From contig CBFHOS010000033.1 of the NCBI GenBank assembly GCA_965657645.1, forward strand, positions 1 through 18,124: a DNA stretch of 18,124 nucleotides. Direction: 5' to 3'. The DNA is from CBFHOS01 sp965657645 (lineage in GTDB: Bacteria > Pseudomonadota > Alphaproteobacteria > Puniceispirillales > Puniceispirillaceae). The first letter of the stretch is position 1; every line of letters begins with the position of its first letter. This document shows, in pieces, positions 14,449 through 18,124 of this stretch. The notes under the pieces are model-generated. The model had not been told where the DNA came from and did no database searches. It saw only the letters and a list, made by a program, of their open reading frames with translations. Position numbers and translations under genes: made by a program.

Positions 14449-15874
14449 TGTCATTTCTGAATTCCTGCGCCGGATGCATGTTGACGCGACGCTAAAGCTG
14501 GCATCACCGAGTTTTCTTAGCATCCCCCTGACGCTACTCGCCGTTCCCCTTTGCCTGTCTGCCATTGGGTTGGCTGATTACGGCACTTTGTTGCTGTTAA
14601 TTTTGATCGTCAATCAAAGCCACATCCTGTTGCTTGGTGCCGAAAAAAACCTGATCCGCCAGATTATTTCCTCACGCAACGCCGCATCTCAACCCGAGTC
14701 TCACATCGGGGGTGCCGCCAGCTTTGTTGCTCTGATCTATGGTTGTCTTGTTGCGATCATCGCCGCAGGGCTAATGCACATCACTAATCTTGATGCCCAT
14801 GTCACTATCGAACCGGCAATCCTTTATTGCTTCCTCGCCGGTATACCGCTGCATTTTTTATGGTCGGTCCAACGGTCCATTTTACAAGCAAATGAGCATT
14901 TGACCGGCCTTGGTATTATGACGTTCCTTTACATGGCAACCGTTCAATATATGCCGCTTGCCATTATTCTGTTAGCACCCGAGCAAAGTAGTCTTATGAG
15001 CTTTTTGGTCACTGCTATTGGTGCCCGGGCATTGGTTTCGATTTGGCTGCTAGCCAGAGGTGAGACGTCCATCTCGTTTTTACGACCCAATGCTTTTTAT
15101 AGCGGGGCGCACATCAAATTGGTGTTTGGCTTGATTGGCTATGGGAAATGGATGGGGATCAACCAATCAATTCAAATACTGTTTGATGGTGCGGATCGAT
15201 ATTTAATTGGTTTGCTTGGTTCTCCCGCCGCGGTTGCCCTTTATTCGGTCCCGCTTCAGGTGTCCCAAAAAATTGCTGTTCTTCCCGTTGCCATGGCGCA
15301 AATCATTTTCAATCGCTCAATCAACGCCCAAACATCCCAATCGAATTGGTATCTTTTCGTGCTCGTCGCGGCAATGCCCATCGGCGCGGCACTGTTCTTT
15401 TGTGTTACCGACCCATTTTTTAAACTCTGGCTTGGATCGCATTTTTCGCCAATTATCACCAGTCTATCGATAATGACTTTTGTTGCTATCATATTTACCA
15501 GCGTAAATTTCATCACTGGATCAATTCTTGAAGGCGCCGGACGCGCTAGAGAATTGTCAATGATAGATGGAATGTCATTTTTCCCCCTAATCGGTCTCAT
15601 GGCAATTCTGACTTATTTATACGGACCAATGGGCACCGCGGCCGCGGTCATCTGCAAAGAAATTTTGTTCTCCGCCATGCGCCTATATTTGTTAAAGCCG
15701 CCTGCTACCCTGTGGCGAAATGCGTGCCTCGCCGTAACCGTCATTCTTGCCGATGGATATTTCACCTTGATGACAATCGAAGGCTCATTAGCTTCTGTGC
15801 TGTCTGTTCAAGTTGTTATAATTTGTTTCTGGACGCTATTCATTATAAAAAGCCCAATGCGGTCTAAGCCGTGA
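14441..15874 (+). CDS. Wzx-like polysaccharide flippase
   Basis: A 477-residue integral membrane protein with around twelve hydrophobic segments, like polysaccharide transporters of the MOP superfamily (Wzx). These flip undecaprenyl-diphosphate-linked repeat units from the cytoplasmic to the periplasmic face. The N-terminal segment with SIPLTLLAVPLCLSAIG and the central ADRYLIGLLG (about residues 251-260) are typical: an aspartate/arginine pair in the middle of the bundle followed by a new helix. Charged cytosolic loops separate the segments. The ATG at 14441 has only a weak GGCGG upstream; an in-frame ATG at 14474 is an alternative. The gene lies between the methyltransferase and the second Wzy-type gene in what is probably one transcript. 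Confidence 0.85.
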   Translation: MVSVISEFLRRMHVDATLKLASPSFLSIPLTLLAVPLCLSAIGLADYGTLLLLILIVNQSHILLLGAEKNLIRQIISSRNAASQPESHIGGAASFVALIYGCLVAIIAAGLMHITNLDAHVTIEPAILYCFLAGIPLHFLWSVQRSILQANEHLTGLGIMTFLYMATVQYMPLAIILLAPEQSSLMSFLVTAIGARALVSIWLLARGETSISFLRPNAFYSGAHIKLVFGLIGYGKWMGINQSIQILFDGADRYLIGLLGSPAAVALYSVPLQVSQKIAVLPVAMAQIIFNRSINAQTSQSNWYLFVLVAAMPIGAALFFCVTDPFFKLWLGSHFSPIITSLSIMTFVAIIFTSVNFITGSILEGAGRARELSMIDGMSFFPLIGLMAILTYLYGPMGTAAAVICKEILFSAMRLYLLKPPATLWRNACLAVTVILADGYFTLMTIEGSLASVLSVQVVIICFWTLFIIKSPMRSKP

Positions 15875-15939
15875 TGGTTCACTTAATTTATCTCCCTGAT
15901 ATGGCGCTAAGCAATATTCTCAACCAACTTGCGGATTAA
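15874..15939 (+). CDS. Short reading frame coupled to flippase stop (TGATG)
   Basis: A 21-codon frame begins at an ATG sharing its A with the flippase stop codon (TGATG at 15872-15876) and ends with TAA 11 bp before the next gene. The stop-start overlap is a classical coupling geometry. The peptide, beginning MVHLIYLPDMALSNIL, matches no family I recognise. It could be a remnant, a spacer peptide or chance. Confidence 0.25.
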   Translation: MVHLIYLPDMALSNILNQLAD

Positions 15940-15950
15940 CAGTTACCTGT

Positions 15951-17246
15951 ATGACTTCCTATTTTTCAATTATTCGACAGACGAACAAATCGCTTTGGGG
16001 CTTGGCTTTTCTTTGGTCCCTCTTGTGGTTTTCGTTAAACGCCGAATCTCGAAACATTGATGGTTCACTTGTGTCATTGATCCACGCAACTCGGTTTTAC
16101 CTGCCCTATATTGCCGCATTTATAGCTATTGGCTGGATGGTAATTAATCGATTGTTCACAAAGCCCGCCCTCTGGCAAATCGGGTTGATCGGCTATGCGA
16201 TAATTGTGATCCTAAGTAGCGTGGTCAACGAGGTGCCGCTTGGTTACATCCATTTCCATGCCTCGATTATCTGCGCCGTTATTATAACACTCCTCGGTAA
16301 CGCATTGACCAAAAAACATGAAGACATAGATCCATTCGATCCAGCCATAACATTAGCGGTAACAGGCATCGCAATTCTTGCCATGGTTTTAGGTGTGTTC
16401 GTCCTGCGCGACATCGTTCAAGGTGTCATTTTTGAAACCATCAAGGGTTATCAAATTCAACCAACCAATCCCCATCAGTTTGGCATGGAAACACCGCGCC
16501 CGACCGGCAACGCACGATCAGCTATTATTTTGTTAATTGCCGCATTGGCGATCCATCAGATGAGAATTGTTCGTTCGCGCATTATCATACATATAGCCGC
16601 AATTTGCTTGGCACTTTTGCTGTTTTATCAGGCGCGCGGTTCGATCATGGCATTTTTGGTGTTATGCGGTTTTGCGTTTATCGCGATCGACAAAGAAAAT
16701 ATGCCATCTCTATCGGCGATGGTACGCTTTACGTTGATATCATTAGCATATTGGCTCGCCCTGCTAGCTGGCATGTATATCGCAGTGCTGATCACAACGG
16801 CCGGTGATCCCAGCCCTAATTCTTTCGCAGTGTTTCGTGATTTCACACCTGACAAAATTGGAAGTGGCCGGTTAGAACATTGGCAGACTGCCATTACGGC
16901 CGTTACGCAGTCCCCTCTTATCGGGCTTGGTAGCCAGGCGGACCGCATTCACGTTGGCCAGAATGTGAGTAGCATTATCTTTTACACGATTATATGTGGA
17001 GGAATGCTCGGCAGTTTATTCGCAGGATTGGTGATTTATCGTCCCGTGATTAAAATCAGCAAAATTGTCTTAATGCCCAGCCAGAGGAACATTTTATGGT
17101 CACAACGTCTGATGCCTTTTGCCGCGTCTTTGTTTCTATTTCTATCGGTCCGAGGCCTGTTCGAGAACAGCTATGCTTTGTTTAATATAGATTTTTTGCT
17201 AGCCGTCCCGGTGATCTGGATTTTGAACCAGCAAACGTCCCGTTAG
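15951..17246 (+). CDS. Second Wzy/O-antigen-ligase family membrane protein
   Basis: A 431-residue membrane protein with about ten hydrophobic segments and the general plan of the O-antigen ligase/Wzy family. Signs are YQARGSIMAF (226-235), where the arginine follows a transmembrane helix, the periplasmic loop at about 286-345 with SGRLEHWQTAI (305-315), PLIGLGSQADRIHVG (322-336) and then a GQNVSSIIFY segment with H334 and N338. The histidine motif is less canonical than in the other family member at 9285-10571. Because it follows the flippase directly, I favour it as the Wzy repeat-unit polymerase of this locus, with the other as ligase or a second polymerase. That split is inference. Its last 48 bases overlap the convergent transferase gene. 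Confidence 0.78.
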   Translation: MTSYFSIIRQTNKSLWGLAFLWSLLWFSLNAESRNIDGSLVSLIHATRFYLPYIAAFIAIGWMVINRLFTKPALWQIGLIGYAIIVILSSVVNEVPLGYIHFHASIICAVIITLLGNALTKKHEDIDPFDPAITLAVTGIAILAMVLGVFVLRDIVQGVIFETIKGYQIQPTNPHQFGMETPRPTGNARSAIILLIAALAIHQMRIVRSRIIIHIAAICLALLLFYQARGSIMAFLVLCGFAFIAIDKENMPSLSAMVRFTLISLAYWLALLAGMYIAVLITTAGDPSPNSFAVFRDFTPDKIGSGRLEHWQTAITAVTQSPLIGLGSQADRIHVGQNVSSIIFYTIICGGMLGSLFAGLVIYRPVIKISKIVLMPSQRNILWSQRLMPFAASLFLFLSVRGLFENSYALFNIDFLLAVPVIWILNQQTSR

Positions 17247-18124
17247 GTGATGAAGGCTTACATAATAGCAGGGCAAAGCCACCATACAGGCGATGTTCAT
17301 TGCAATATTTGTCGGCATCAACAATGCCAGCCAAGTTGGAATTTGAATGAAAACACCAACCAATATTACTGTGGATAGACTATTTTGAGCCTTGGCGTGC
17401 AGGCCAGCGCAATGCCGCCGCACAATGTTATGAACATGCGAATGAAGATGTCGATTATCCGGCTCTCCAACCCTAACGCCCGGCGTATGGATGCGGCGTA
17501 CGATGGTCCAAGCAAGCTCCATCGCAGGATAGCTTATTACCACCAATACACGGCAAACCGTGGAGATGTCTTGTGCACCAATGATTAAGAACGTCGCCAA
17601 GGTGAACACGCTAAAGCCTATCAAATAGGCGCCAGCGTCACCTAAAAAGATCAAACCCCATGGGAAATTAACCAACAAAAAGCCGAACAAGACCAGAGCG
17701 ACTATGAGCATGGTTGAAGCGATTGAAACACCATCATAGCCGCGGATCAGTCCACTCGATTGCCCAATCCACAACAGCGACAGTAATGCTAACAACCCCC
17801 AGATGCTAGCAAGGCCATTTAGCCCATCAATTAGGTTGGTTCCGTGAATGAGAACAATGCCGATTAAGCACAATGTTACGAACACGACTGGCACTGTTAA
17901 GTCAGAACTTATCCGCGCCGCTGTTAACTCGCCCGAGACAGCTAATCCGGCAGATAAAACACCGACCAAAACAATTGATGCAACGAGACGCTTTGCGGCG
18001 CTGACACCGCCCAACAAATCCTCAGCAACCCCTACAGCGACCAGCAGGGGCATCATCCACAGATACAGCTTTACGTAGATATCAAACGGGCCTGCATGCC
18101 ATAGATATATGGCACTAGCGACAA
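17199..18124 (-). CDS. Polyprenyl-phosphate sugar-1-phosphate transferase (WecA/MraY family), 5' end beyond window
   Basis: The frame is open through the right edge: the ATG at 18056 is preceded by at least 22 further in-frame codons without a stop, so the true start lies outside. It is a multi-span protein of the WecA/MraY family, which moves a sugar-1-phosphate from a UDP-sugar to undecaprenyl phosphate and so starts the repeat unit. Counting from the Met at 18056, it shows an acidic pair E12-D13 (usually DD), HGTNLIDGLNGLA (71-83), the catalytic-loop aspartate D140 in FLGDAG and a cytoplasmic histidine motif HLHSH (203-207). The Asp-to-Glu change is, from memory, found in a proteobacterial subfamily. 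The substrate sugar is unknown. The C-terminal tail overlaps the convergent Wzy gene by 48 bp. Confidence 0.87.
   Translation of the reverse strand, partial: VASAIYLWHAGPFDIYVKLYLWMMPLLVAVGVAEDLLGGVSAAKRLVASIVLVGVLSAGLAVSGELTAARISSDLTVPVVFVTLCLIGIVLIHGTNLIDGLNGLASIWGLLALLSLLWIGQSSGLIRGYDGVSIASTMLIVALVLFGFLLVNFPWGLIFLGDAGAYLIGFSVFTLATFLIIGAQDISTVCRVLVVISYPAMELAWTIVRRIHTPGVRVGEPDNRHLHSHVHNIVRRHCAGLHAKAQNSLSTVILVGVFIQIPTWLALLMPTNIAMNIACMVALPCYYVSLHHLTGRLLVQNPDHRDG

Noticed and set aside
15872..16071. 13-bp direct repeat TGATGGTTCACTT near 15872 and near 16060.
   Set aside because: One copy overlaps a stop codon and the other lies in the coding sequence of the next gene; there is no further similarity around them, so chance is likely.

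Overview
The window reads as a compact bacterial chromosome segment, most likely from an alphaproteobacterium. A marine, SAR116-like lineage is my guess from protein flavour and tight gene packing; there is no rRNA or other phylogenetic marker here. It holds two functional blocks joined with no spacer at position 6636-6639.

Block 1 (1-6639) is a homoprotocatechuate (3,4-dihydroxyphenylacetate) meta-cleavage pathway. The minus-strand operon reads hpaE, hpaD, hpaG, hpaH, hpaI and then a cysQ-like phosphatase cut by the left edge. Gaps are 7-30 bp. Divergent from hpaE are hpaF (isomerase) and hpaR (MarR regulator). Together the enzymes convert homoprotocatechuate to pyruvate and succinic semialdehyde. 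The ring-hydroxylating hpaBC and the transporter hpaX are not in the window. The hpaE-hpaF interval carries two face-to-face sigma70-like promoters with palindromes lying over both, a natural site for HpaR control.

Block 2 (6636-18124) is a surface polysaccharide locus in alternating strand blocks: manC and a UDP-glucuronate 4-epimerase (minus); a Wzy/WaaL-type membrane protein (plus); a WecG/TagA-type transferase, a GT4-like glycosyltransferase and a GDP-mannose 3',5'-epimerase-type enzyme (minus); an FkbM methyltransferase, a Wzx-like flippase and a second Wzy-type protein (plus); and a polyprenyl-phosphate sugar-1-phosphate transferase (minus) whose 5' end runs off the right edge. The set suggests a Wzx/Wzy-made, O-methylated polymer supplied with GDP-mannose, possibly GDP-L-galactose or GDP-L-gulose, and UDP-galacturonate. 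The polymer composition is inference.

No tRNA, rRNA, CRISPR, insertion sequence or confident intrinsic terminator was seen. All three convergent gene pairs overlap at their 3' ends. I do not see a clearly undescribed multi-gene system. The best leads are the plant-like GDP-mannose epimerase with all four key residues kept, an HpaF that lacks the catalytic N-terminal proline, the nested-palindrome divergent promoter, and two short coupled reading frames inside the flippase operon.
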